64,000 nt of DNA from Amycolatopsis thailandensis. Lineage in GTDB: Bacteria > Actinomycetota > Actinomycetes > Mycobacteriales > Pseudonocardiaceae. A program made the position numbers and the translations under genes. The stretch lies in NCBI RefSeq assembly GCF_002234405.1, contig NZ_NMQT01000024.1, forward strand, positions 1 to 64,000, in the 5' to 3' direction. Position 1 is the first letter of the stretch. Each line of letters starts with the position of its first letter. This document shows, one piece after another, positions 18,489 to 25,922 of the stretch. A model generated the notes under the pieces. The model worked only from the letters and a program-made list of their open reading frames with translations. It was not told the origin of the DNA and did not search any database.

Positions 18489-19480
18489 CGACCGGCCTCT
18501 GAGATGAGCTTCGCCACGGTCTGGTAGAGCGGGACCACGGTCTTGTTCTCATCGTTGTGTTTTGCGATCACCGTGCTGACGCCGAGCCGCTTCCGGATGC
18601 TGTGCCAGTCCTCGAACGGCAATTCAGCCGACATCAGCACGGTTGGCATGTCCGGCCGGAGCCGTTTCAGATCTTGCAGGACGATCTCACCGCCAGCGTC
18701 CGTCATGCTGTCCTTGAGATGGAGGTCGACCAGCGCGCAGTCGTAGTCGAGAGCATGTCCTCCTTTGATCATGGCCGACCACTGACCGAGCGAAGTCACC
18801 TTGTCACAGTCGTAACCCCCACCGAAGGCAGCGATGAGCTCGGAAGCGATCTTATCGTCGACGACGAGCACACGCTTGCGCGGCGGGCTGGGAAGGCGGT
18901 CCTGGCTTCGCCATCCGCCGGATTCAGACGGAAAGGTCTCACAGAACCGGTTCCACGAAGTCAACGCACTCCGTTGCTCGCCCGGCAGGCCGCGGACCAC
19001 GTCCACGAGCTTGTCACGCGCCGAACGAACATCCGCCCAAGCGCTCGCGCGTAGCCGGGAGCGGTCCGACCAAGGACTGTCACGCCAAAGCGCAAGTAAA
19101 GCGTCGAGCTCGGCGACGGACTGCTCCGACTTGGCGACAACCTCCTTTAATCGGTCACAGAAAAACAATGCATCGACACGCTTTTCGGCAACGTGCAAAA
19201 TATAATTACCCTTTGCGCCAGGCTTCGGCACAGTGACGTAATTCCGGAGCTTCATGATCGCCTGCGCGAACGCGTTGTCACTGCGATTGTCATTCGACCA
19301 CAGGGCTTCGAGCAACCACTCTTTGGGTCGCCCCGCTTCGCCAGCCAGAGCAAGGGCAGCCAACATGTCACCGATCAGCGGCGGAAGCTTCGCCCAAGTC
19401 CCATCCTGACGCCGAACTTGAGCTCTTCCGAGAATAGACACCTCGAAGTCAGCAATCAGGCCCGCGATCTCGCAACTCAT
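18485..19480 (-). CDS. Response regulator with N-terminal winged helix and C-terminal receiver
   Basis: A 331-residue protein with reversed domain order. Residues 10-110 match the OmpR/SARP-type winged helix (VSILGRAQVRRQDG, then LLEALWSNDNRSDNAFAQ and a wing). Residues 115-195 are a helical linker. Residues 202-331 form a receiver with DD at 208-209, phosphoacceptor Asp252 in ALVDLHL, Ser284 and Lys307, all intact. It is convergent with the GHKL gene. ATG 19480 has no clear ribosome binding site, but TATGCT lies six bases before it, which would fit leaderless transcription. Likely controls the helicase operon; that link is inferred from position only. Confidence 0.8.
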   Translation of the reverse strand: MSCEIAGLIADFEVSILGRAQVRRQDGTWAKLPPLIGDMLAALALAGEAGRPKEWLLEALWSNDNRSDNAFAQAIMKLRNYVTVPKPGAKGNYILHVAEKRVDALFFCDRLKEVVAKSEQSVAELDALLALWRDSPWSDRSRLRASAWADVRSARDKLVDVVRGLPGEQRSALTSWNRFCETFPSESGGWRSQDRLPSPPRKRVLVVDDKIASELIAAFGGGYDCDKVTSLGQWSAMIKGGHALDYDCALVDLHLKDSMTDAGGEIVLQDLKRLRPDMPTVLMSAELPFEDWHSIRKRLGVSTVIAKHNDENKTVVPLYQTVAKLISEAGR

Positions 19481-19536
19481 TGGCTCAGCATACCTGAACA
19501 GCAGTTATGAACGCTCGATGAGCACGCCTCTGAGAT

Positions 19537-19575
19537 TCAGGTTTGCACCACGCAGGCGCTCCACCGAAAGATCAT
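19537..19575 (-). CDS. Possible 12-codon leader peptide
   Basis: A minus-strand frame of 12 codons plus stop, upstream of the response-regulator gene and out of frame with it. Its ATG is preceded by TAAGGAGGTTAGTT, an almost complete match to the anti-Shine-Dalgarno sequence, much stronger than any site near the regulator start 57 bases downstream. It could be a regulatory upstream frame or the leftover start of a lost gene. Direct evidence is only the binding site and spacing. Confidence 0.3.
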   Translation of the reverse strand: MIFRWSACVVQT

Positions 19576-19623
19576 AACTAACCTCCTTAGAGTGGTCACC
19601 GTTCCGGGCGCACTCTTCCCACC

Positions 19624-19848
19624 ATGAAGAGATCACGTATTCCACAAGCGGCCACCGGCAGCGTGTCGTCCACGGCGCTGATCACCGCTGCCGTCACCAC
19701 TAATTCACCCTGGCTGTACGGCCTCGCGGCCGTCGTCGGGGCAGCACCTTGGATCGGCTCCATGATCTGGCGCAGCATGTTCGCAAGGAAGTCGACCGCA
19801 GTTCGCCGGGATCTACTCGAACTCGCGAGGATCGAGCAGAAACGATGA
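19624..19848 (+). CDS. Small hypothetical membrane protein
   Basis: A 74-residue frame starting ATG with a basic N-terminus (MKRSR), one hydrophobic segment (about 32-50, LYGLAAVVGAAPWIGSMIW) and a charged helical tail. The composition looks protein-like, but no ribosome binding site precedes it and I know no family. It lies at the right-hand side of the four-gene island locus, divergent from the regulator. It may be a small effector, an immunity protein, or a chance frame. Confidence 0.3.
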   Translation: MKRSRIPQAATGSVSSTALITAAVTTNSPWLYGLAAVVGAAPWIGSMIWRSMFARKSTAVRRDLLELARIEQKR

Positions 19849-20119
19849 AGCAAACCCGAGAACTCTGGCATGACTGTAAGCATCTATCAATCCGCCTTTA
19901 CGGAAAAGATCGAACCGGAAGGAGATTCAACCCGCCATGCCTGTCCGCCGGGTCCGAACCCCGAAGACGAAGGCCTCGACTCAACGTAGGTGACACAGCT
20001 AGCCAGAGCCCACCGCAATCCCCAGCTTCCAAACTCAGGGCTCCCAACTTGTTGTCGATGCGCCATCAGGATCCGCGAGGGCCACCTGCCGGATCGCGCT
20101 CCTAACAATCCAAGTCTCC

Positions 20120-20439
20120 GGAGCGAAGGGCAAACAGTACGAACTTCGGGCCGCGGACGAACGCGGCTTCGACCAGTGGGCTGCATCTACACCGCCTAGG
20201 ACTTCGAGTACGACTGGTCGGGCGTGATCGTCGGCAAAGATCTCGTACGCCGCGATGGCATGTAGCACGCGGTACGCGAGCACTCCAAGGAGCCGGAGGC
20301 CAGGAAGGCCGAGGATCTGCACTTTAGCGCCTTGATCAAGAACACGTACAAGGACCTGCTCACTCGCGGGATGCGCGGGACCACCATCTTCTCGGAAGAA
20401 CCCGAAACCCCAGGAATTCCTGAGGAAATGATCCAGTAG
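20120..20439 (+). pseudogene. Broken C-terminus of a DUF2075-type ATPase/helicase
   Basis: The plus strand can be read as the conserved C-terminal part of a DUF2075 protein: GFDQ, then GCIYTA, DFEYDWSGVIVGKDLV, then NTYKDLLTRGMRGTTIFS. To join it one needs a frameshift near 20176 (one G missing) and must read through TAG at 20197-20199 (a Gln in the family) and TAG at 20263-20265 (a Trp in the family). It ends at TAG 20437-20439. No intact N-terminal part is present. The remnant indicates that the island once carried another nucleic-acid-dependent ATPase. Confidence 0.65.
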
Positions 20440-21320
20440 TCCGCATGCTCGTTCATCGCGGATTCGGCTATTGCACCGGCAGGCAGACCGCGATGTCGGC
20501 GAGGGCATCCAGGGTGGGACCATCGACATGACCAGGCGCCGTGCCGGTCTCGGCCACGATCATCCCGTTGCCTTCCGCGCGCGGGCGGCAGTGCAGACCG
20601 CTGATACGAACGTCGGCCAGACCGAGCACCGCGGTGATCTCCAACGACCGGATGTCACCGCCGCCCTGGACAGCCTCAACCTTCTCGAACGCCTCGGCCT
20701 GCTTTTGCTGTGGAACCTGACGCACACGACCGAGATGACGGCCACGTTGCCGTGACCGTCACCCACTGCCATCAACATCCACCCCAGGGACGCACAGAGA
20801 GACGGACCAGGAACTCTCGAACCTTCCCACTCAACGAAGCGACGCATCTATCTCATGCTCAGCCCGACGGCCCAACTGCTTGAGCTTCATCTGACTCAAG
20901 GCCTCGTCAGGCGTCCCCCGCCGCGCCGATTTCTGCGCCTCGGCCTTGCAAGTCTTGACTGAGCGCCCTGGTTAACGAGTCGACTACATCCCGCCTGCCA
21001 GGTTTCCTCCACTGCTTGTCCGGCGAGGCCAACACCCGCGCCGACACTTCCCGGGCCGCCCGACACGCCACTCGCCCAGGCGACCACTACCGCAGTCGCG
21101 ACAGCGGCCGTCGCGCCCGCGCCCTTCTTCCGCAGCTTGATTTTCGACCGTCGAGCAGCGTCCGCTGCCCACCGCTCTCCGCCATTCACAACCCCTCGTC
21201 AAACAGTTCGCCGATACCCACGCGATCGGATAACCAGCGGACTAGACACGTCCGACAAGTTCCGAAGGTTGCCTGGGAAAGAGGTTGATCTATCGGAACA
21301 ACGGATTCGCCGAAATGGCT
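20440..21320. other. Gene-poor debris at the right side of the island
   Basis: About 880 bases with no intact gene I can support. Several overlapping frames of 70-97 codons exist on both strands. On the minus strand around 20800-20950 one frame has a coding-like composition (KAEAQKSARRGTPDEAL, then MKLKQLGRRAEHEID) but no start, and a neighbouring frame at 20896-21189 encodes a basic Ala/Gly-rich stretch with a hydrophobic core. These are best seen as decayed remnants. No insertion sequence ends were recognised. Confidence 0.45.
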
Positions 21321-21707
21321 TCAGGCGATGTGGAAGTCGTCGAGGCGGCGGGCTTCGACGGACGATTCCGTAGCCGCCAGCCAGTGCGGATAGGTGACGT
21401 AGACCAGTTCCGTGTCTTCGTCGGCCACGTAGACGACCTCGGTCCCGGCTCGCAGGTAAATCACCTCACCGGCGCGGGCGGTCACCGAGCCCGACGGGCC
21501 CTCGACGGTGAAGACGCCAGAGGTGATCACCAGAGCCTCGTCGTAGGTCATCTTCCACGGGTTCTTCTCTCCTTTCCGATAGCGCCCGAAGCCGACGGAC
21601 ACCGCCGCGCCGCTGTCCTGCGAGAGGACGTCGGCCAGGAAGATCTGCTGGTCAAGGCGCTGGAACCAGGTCGAAGCGTCATCGCTCGTGAAGTGCTCGA
21701 CGGACAT
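21321..21707 (-). CDS. Cupin-domain protein (EutQ-like)
   Basis: A small 128-residue single-domain cupin. The beta-barrel core runs from about 35 to 115 (TYDEALVITSGVFTVEGPSG, then RAGEVIYLRAGTEV). The metal ligands are poorly kept: the usual HxH pair is replaced by the YDEA region, as in many EutQ-like cupins. ATG 21707 is chosen because AAGGAG lies seven bases upstream; an upstream in-frame start would add ten residues with no site. It is divergent from a TetR regulator over a palindromic gap and is probably its target. The substrate is unknown. Confidence 0.82.
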   Translation of the reverse strand: MSVEHFTSDDASTWFQRLDQQIFLADVLSQDSGAAVSVGFGRYRKGEKNPWKMTYDEALVITSGVFTVEGPSGSVTARAGEVIYLRAGTEVVYVADEDTELVYVTYPHWLAATESSVEARRLDDFHIA

Positions 21708-21722
21708 CTGAGTCTCCTTAAA

Positions 21723-21760
21723 TGGAAGTTCCTCCACTTAGTTAACTGGAGAAAGTTCCA
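21723..21760. promoter_or_regulatory. Inverted-repeat operator between cupin and TetR genes
   Basis: Imperfect inverted repeat: arms TGGAAGTTCCTCCAC (21723-21737) and CTGGAGAAAGTTCCA (21746-21760), matching at 12 of 15 positions, around a short AT-rich centre. It lies exactly in the divergent promoter gap and is the likely binding site of the adjacent TetR protein. Confidence 0.55.
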
Positions 21761-21785
21761 CTTGTCCACCGACTAGGCTCACGAG

Positions 21786-22364
21786 GTGCTTCCCATCGCA
21801 GGGTCCGGACCGGCAGAGCGGGCGGACGCGGCTCGCAACCGGCAGAAGATCGTCCGCGCGGCGGCCAAGCTCGTCGCGGCCAAAGGGATCGACGGACTCG
21901 CGCTGGACGAGGTCGCGGCGGAGGCGGGCGTCGGGATCGGCACCGTGTATCGCCGGTTTCCGGACAAGGGCGCGTTGGCGCAGGCGTTGCTCGACGAGAA
22001 CGAGCGTGAGTTCCAGGAGGCGTTCATCAGCGGGCCGCCGCCGCTCGGACCGGGGGCCCCCGCGAGCCAAAGGCTGAAGGCGTTTACCGACGCATACGTC
22101 GACAGGCTTGAGACGCACGGGCAACTGCTGATGGTCGCGGAGACCGAGACGCCGATGGCGCGGTTCGTGACCGGCGCGTACAGGCTGCACCACAGCCACC
22201 TGGTCGCGTTGATCAGCGAGATCGAGCCTGACGTCGACGCGCACTTTCGTGCGGACGCGATCTTGGCACCACTCGCCGCTGCGCAGTATGTCTACCAGCG
22301 GCAAAACGGCATGACACCGAAGCAGATCAAGACGGGGCTGAAAGAGCTCCACCGGGCTTGGTGA
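21786..22364 (+). CDS. TetR-family transcriptional regulator
   Basis: A 192-residue repressor. The N-terminal helix-turn-helix (about 15-62) contains GLALDEVAAEAGVGIGTVYRRF followed by the usual PDKGAL; the remaining two thirds is the ligand-binding helical domain. The start is GTG 21786, with only a weak upstream site. Divergent from the cupin gene, with the inverted repeat 21723-21760 between them. Members that regulate a divergent small enzyme gene commonly respond to its substrate; the ligand cannot be read from sequence. Confidence 0.88.
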   Translation: MLPIAGSGPAERADAARNRQKIVRAAAKLVAAKGIDGLALDEVAAEAGVGIGTVYRRFPDKGALAQALLDENEREFQEAFISGPPPLGPGAPASQRLKAFTDAYVDRLETHGQLLMVAETETPMARFVTGAYRLHHSHLVALISEIEPDVDAHFRADAILAPLAAAQYVYQRQNGMTPKQIKTGLKELHRAW

Positions 22365-22415
22365 CTAACCTGTCGACTGGACGACAACAGCCTGAAGGAT
22401 CGGCCAAGTCAAACG

Positions 22416-23276
22416 ATGAGTGAATACCAGTACTACGAATTCCTCGCGATCGACCACCCGCTGGACGAACGTTAGCAAGCCGCCGTGCGTTCCCTGTCCA
22501 CCCGTGCGCGGATCACCGCCACCAGCTTCGTCAACGAGTACCACTGGGGCGACTTCAGCGGCGACCCGAACCGGCTGATGGAGCGCTATTACGACGCGCA
22601 CGTCCATGTGACCAATTGGGGAACACGCCGGCTCATGTTCCGGCTGCCACGCCATGTTCTGGACCTCGACAAGGTCGCGGACTACCGCGTCGGTCACCAT
22701 CTGTCGGCCTGGACGGCGGACGATTTCCTCGTGCTCGACATGACGAGCGAAGACGACGACGAAGACTTCGAATTCAACTACGAGGCCGAAGCAAGACTGT
22801 CCGCCACCGTGGGAGTCCGCGCCGAACTCGCGGCGGGCGATCTCCGTCCCCTCTACCTCGCCTGGTTGGCCGGCTACGGCGCCTGGGAGCGGGACGAAGA
22901 CGCCTTCGAGCCTGACGCGGACCAAAGGCTTGAGCCGCCCGTGCCGCCTGGCCTGGGCACGCTTACCGCGCCGCAACGAGCGTTTGCCGACTTCCTCCGC
23001 CTCGACGACGAACTGCTCGCGAGCGCGGCCCGCACCAGTCCGCCATTCGCCGATACCGCGGATGACCTCGACCGACTCACGGCCTGGGTGAAAAAACTGC
23101 CGCTCGCCGAGAAGAACGAGCTTTTGTCGCGAGTCGTTCAAGAGCCGGGCGCGACCGTGCGAATGGAACTACTTCGCCGGTTCCGCGACATTCACACGAC
23201 GACTACCGCCGCACCACGGCGAACCGTTGCCGATGTTCTCGACAGTGCCGCACGACTACGAGCTGAGAAGGTTTGA
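22416..23276 (+). pseudogene. Conserved hypothetical gene with amber codon 20
   Basis: Starting at ATG 22416 the frame reads MSEYQYYEFLAIDHPLDER, then TAG at 22473-22475, then continues open for 267 codons (RSLSTRARITATSFVNEYHW onward). The 19 residues before the stop match the usual N-terminus of an actinobacterial family found with SWIM-domain genes, where the stop position is normally Gln, so CAG to TAG fits. Translation could instead begin at GTG 22485, giving 263 aa without the N-terminus. The rest of the frame, rich in acidic residues (DMTSEDDDEDFEFN), shows no decay. The next gene starts one base after the TGA. The function is unknown to me. Confidence 0.6.
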
Positions 23277-23277
23277 C

Positions 23278-24504
23278 ATGGCTGAACTGGTCGAGCAGGT
23301 GCGCGCGTTCACCGAATGGGTGGGCGCGGGGCGCAAGCTCACTCAGACCGGGCGTCTCACTTTGGCTGACGCCAAAGTTCTGGTGCCGTTGCTGAAGACC
23401 GGCGACGTGCTCGAGAAGACTATCGGCGACCACGTGTACCGAACCAGATCGAGCGAGCATCTGCCCGACCTGATGCTCGTCGTGGAATGCGCCAAGTCGG
23501 CGCGGCTGGTCCGCAAGACAGGGCAACGGCTGGTGCCGGTGAAGAAGAACCAGGCGCTGCTCGACGACCCGCAAAAGCTGTGGCTCGCGCTGTTCACCGG
23601 ATTCGACCAGGTGGGCGAAGCATTTCTGCACCCGGGTTTCGGCGAGTCACTGCTGCGGCCGGAGTTCGCCGACGGTAGTCGTGCGGCCTTGACCTCGTTG
23701 TACGACGCCGAGGGCGCCGTCGACATCGGTAGCGTGTGCGCGACGGTCTGGAACGTGGTGAGTGCGCCTTACGTCCTCGACGATCTCACCGAATTCCAGC
23801 TCGAAACCCTGCGCATCACGACCGACCGCGACACCAAGCAGGTACTTGATGCCCTTCAACGACTGGGAGCCGTGACCCTCCGGGACAAATCGGCCGAGCT
23901 GACCGAACTCGGCCGATCGGGAATGCGACGGCTCTTGGGCGAGCCGGAGGCCGGTGATCCGATCTACCAGGTCAAGATCACTCTGCTCGAGATCGAAAGC
24001 CTCCCGGTGTGGCGGCGGGTGCTGGTTCCGGCGGCCATCCGGCTCGACCGGCTGCACGTGGTCATCCAGGCCGCGATGGGCTGGGACAACTACCACCTGC
24101 ACAACTTCGTCGATGGCCAGACGTACTACGGCGAAGCCGAGCCCGAGCTGCAGTACCGCGACGAACGGAAAGTGCGGCTGGACGACCTCGTGAAGCCCGG
24201 CGGCCGCCTCTTGTACAACTACGACTTCGGCGACAGCTGGGACCACGAGATCCTCGTCGAGGAAGCCACGGTCGCCACGGCTGACGGGCGCTACCCGCGG
24301 TGCGTCGCGGGCCAAGCGGCGTGCCCGCCGGAGGACGTCGGCGGCACTGGAGGGTATGCCCGGCTGCTCCAGGTCCTCGGCGATCCCGGGCACCCGGAGC
24401 ACCAGGACATAGTCGGCTGGCTCGGTCTCGATGACCCGGGCCGATTCGACCCTGCGCGCTTCAGCCTCGAAGAGACGAATCAGCGCCTCGCCGTGCGGCG
24501 ATAG
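23278..24504 (+). CDS. Plasmid pRiA4b ORF-3-like protein
   Basis: A 408-residue protein. The C-terminal half (about 225-375) is the PRiA4_ORF3 domain: ITLLEIESLPVWRRVLVPA, then LDRLHVVIQAAMGWDNYHLH, then YNYDFGDSWDHEILVE and CPPEDVGGTGGY. The N-terminal 220 residues are helical and often accompany this domain. ATG 23278 begins one base after the previous stop, so the two form one transcript. The domain is common near mobile and plasmid-derived DNA, but its biochemical role is not established. Confidence 0.85.
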   Translation: MAELVEQVRAFTEWVGAGRKLTQTGRLTLADAKVLVPLLKTGDVLEKTIGDHVYRTRSSEHLPDLMLVVECAKSARLVRKTGQRLVPVKKNQALLDDPQKLWLALFTGFDQVGEAFLHPGFGESLLRPEFADGSRAALTSLYDAEGAVDIGSVCATVWNVVSAPYVLDDLTEFQLETLRITTDRDTKQVLDALQRLGAVTLRDKSAELTELGRSGMRRLLGEPEAGDPIYQVKITLLEIESLPVWRRVLVPAAIRLDRLHVVIQAAMGWDNYHLHNFVDGQTYYGEAEPELQYRDERKVRLDDLVKPGGRLLYNYDFGDSWDHEILVEEATVATADGRYPRCVAGQAACPPEDVGGTGGYARLLQVLGDPGHPEHQDIVGWLGLDDPGRFDPARFSLEETNQRLAVRR

Positions 24505-24513
24505 ACCGGCGAG

Positions 24514-24882
24514 ATGGGCTACTGGACACGGGACGGCGGGATCGACGGCAGGGATCCCATCGACCTCGACGACGTGGACCTGGTCGTCATCGAGCCTTTG
24601 CCATCTTCGGTCTGGTACGAGGACATGGCGGACTTCGCGGCGGGTATCAGCGACGAACGAGCAGGCGAACGGCTATCGAGGGTCCTCAGGGGCAAGGGCG
24701 CCTTCCGCCGGTTCAGGAACGAGTTGCACGACCGGTACCCGCACCTTGTTCCCGTGTGGAACACCTTCAGCGACAACCGCGCGAAGCGGCGCGCGGTCGA
24801 GTGGCTCGCCGACAACGCCCTCGTCGACGAGGGCAGCGCCGACCGGTTCGCCACGGGACACCCGGATCCCGACCTGCCCTGA
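24514..24882 (+). CDS. UPF0158 family protein, shortened N-terminus
   Basis: A 122-residue protein recognised by the core YEDMADFAAGISDERAGERLSRVLRGKGAFRRFRNEL, read here in parts, and FSDNRAKRRAVEWL. Compared with usual UPF0158 members it lacks roughly the first 30 residues, because the pRiA4b ORF-3-like gene ends only nine bases before its ATG. Either the short form is natural here or the N-terminus was lost when the two genes became neighbours. The function of the family is unknown. Confidence 0.7.
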   Translation: MGYWTRDGGIDGRDPIDLDDVDLVVIEPLPSSVWYEDMADFAAGISDERAGERLSRVLRGKGAFRRFRNELHDRYPHLVPVWNTFSDNRAKRRAVEWLADNALVDEGSADRFATGHPDPDLP

Positions 24883-24902
24883 ACGAGCAGGCCGGGACAC
24901 GA

Positions 24903-25397
24903 TCAGCGCTCGCCCAGTTGCCATTCCGGCCGCACGTAGTGGCAGGTGTAGCCGTTCGGGATGCGCTCCAGGTAGTCCTGGTGTTCGGGCTCGGCTTCCC
25001 AGAAGTCACCGGCCTGGGTCACCTCGGTGACGACCTTGCCCGGCCACTTGCCGGAGGCGTCGACGTCGGCGATCGTCTGTTCGGCGACCTGCTTCTGCGT
25101 GTCGTCGGTGAAGTAGATCGCCGACCGGTAGCTCGCGCCGATGTCGTTGCCCTGACGGTTACGGGTCGTCGGGTCGTGGATCTGGAAGAAGAACTCCAGG
25201 ATCTGGCGGTACGAGAGCTGGGCCGGGTCGAAGACGATCTCGATGCCTTCGGCGTGCGAGCCGTGGTTGCGGTAGGTCGCGTTCGGCACGTCGCCGCCGG
25301 TGTAGCCGACCCTGGTGGAGACGACTCCGGGGTGCCGGCGGAACAGGTCCTGCATGCCCCAGAAGCAGCCGCCCGCGAGAACAGCCTTTTCCGTCAC
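24903..25397 (-). CDS. msrA: Peptide-methionine (S)-S-oxide reductase
   Basis: Repairs oxidised methionine in proteins using thioredoxin. The catalytic Cys is in GCFWG at the N-terminus (about residue 10), followed by [12 protein letters not shown] and the family stretch [13 protein letters not shown]; a further Cys lies near the C-terminus (YTCHYVRP). I chose GTG 25397 (164 aa), preceded by AGAGGAGATC at ideal spacing, not the longer frame to 25454. It is monocistronic and divergent from a small lipoprotein gene. Confidence 0.95.
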   Translation of the reverse strand: MTEKAVLAGGCFWGMQDLFRRHPGVVSTRVGYTGGDVPNATYRNHGSHAEGIEIVFDPAQLSYRQILEFFFQIHDPTTRNRQGNDIGASYRSAIYFTDDTQKQVAEQTIADVDASGKWPGKVVTEVTQAGDFWEAEPEHQDYLERIPNGYTCHYVRPEWQLGER

Positions 25398-25505
25398 TGT
25401 TGATCTCCTCTGGTCGTTGACACCCAGTACAACGTGTCGCACCCTCCCTGTCATCCCCGTCCAAGTGTGACGGAACGCTTACGTCCCCCGCGCGTCTCAC
25501 GCTAG

Positions 25506-25835
25506 GTGAAGCTCCTGCTCGCCGCCCTCGCCCTCCTCTTGCTCGCCGGCTGCGCGACGCCACCAGAAGCGCCGAAGGCCGAAGAGGCCTTCAAGTTCGG
25601 CGGGATCTCGATGCCCGCGAGCGGCAAGGTGCTGGAGACGCAGTACGACCGGGGCATCGACGCGCGCTACGTGGTCGTCCTGACCCTGCCGCCGGAGGAC
25701 GTGCCCAAGCTGCTCGAAGCGTCGCGCTTCGCACCCGGTGTCCTCAAGGACGACCAGCTCGTCGACGGCCGTCGTGTGTACCGCGAGGTCACCGTGCAAG
25801 GGACCACGGTGCGCCTCGAGATGTTCACCACGTGA
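25506..25835 (+). CDS. Small lipoprotein of unknown function
   Basis: A 109-residue protein with a lipoprotein signal: basic start, hydrophobic run and lipobox LAGC around residues 13-16. The mature part is about 93 residues of mixed alpha/beta composition with no known domain. The GTG start at 25506 has no strong ribosome binding site. It would be processed by the LspA encoded at 3.7 kb. It could be a surface adaptor; no partner is visible. Confidence 0.7.
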   Translation: MKLLLAALALLLLAGCATPPEAPKAEEAFKFGGISMPASGKVLETQYDRGIDARYVVVLTLPPEDVPKLLEASRFAPGVLKDDQLVDGRRVYREVTVQGTTVRLEMFTT

Positions 25836-25861
25836 GCACTCAGCGTAAAAAGTATGGGCCG

Positions 25862-25891
25862 TTCAGACTCGCCTGGGTGACCCCCTAACGT
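25862..25891 (+). promoter_or_regulatory. Candidate promoter of the Wadjet-like cassette
   Basis: A -35-like TTCAGA (25862-25867) and -10-like TAACGT (25886-25891) separated by 18 bases lie 31 bases upstream of the jetA-like ATG. No operator palindrome is evident next to it. Confidence 0.35.
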
Positions 25892-25922
25892 GGTACCCCA
25901 CGCATCATTCGCCGGAGGACGC

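Noticed and set aside
20471..20755. 94-codon plus-strand frame and its antisense partner
   Set aside because: No ribosome binding site, no known domain, and it lies in decayed DNA; treated as debris.
8570..21320. Second attachment site for an integrated element
   Set aside because: I looked for a repeat of the tRNA T-arm and acceptor end to the right of the locus and found none in the window.
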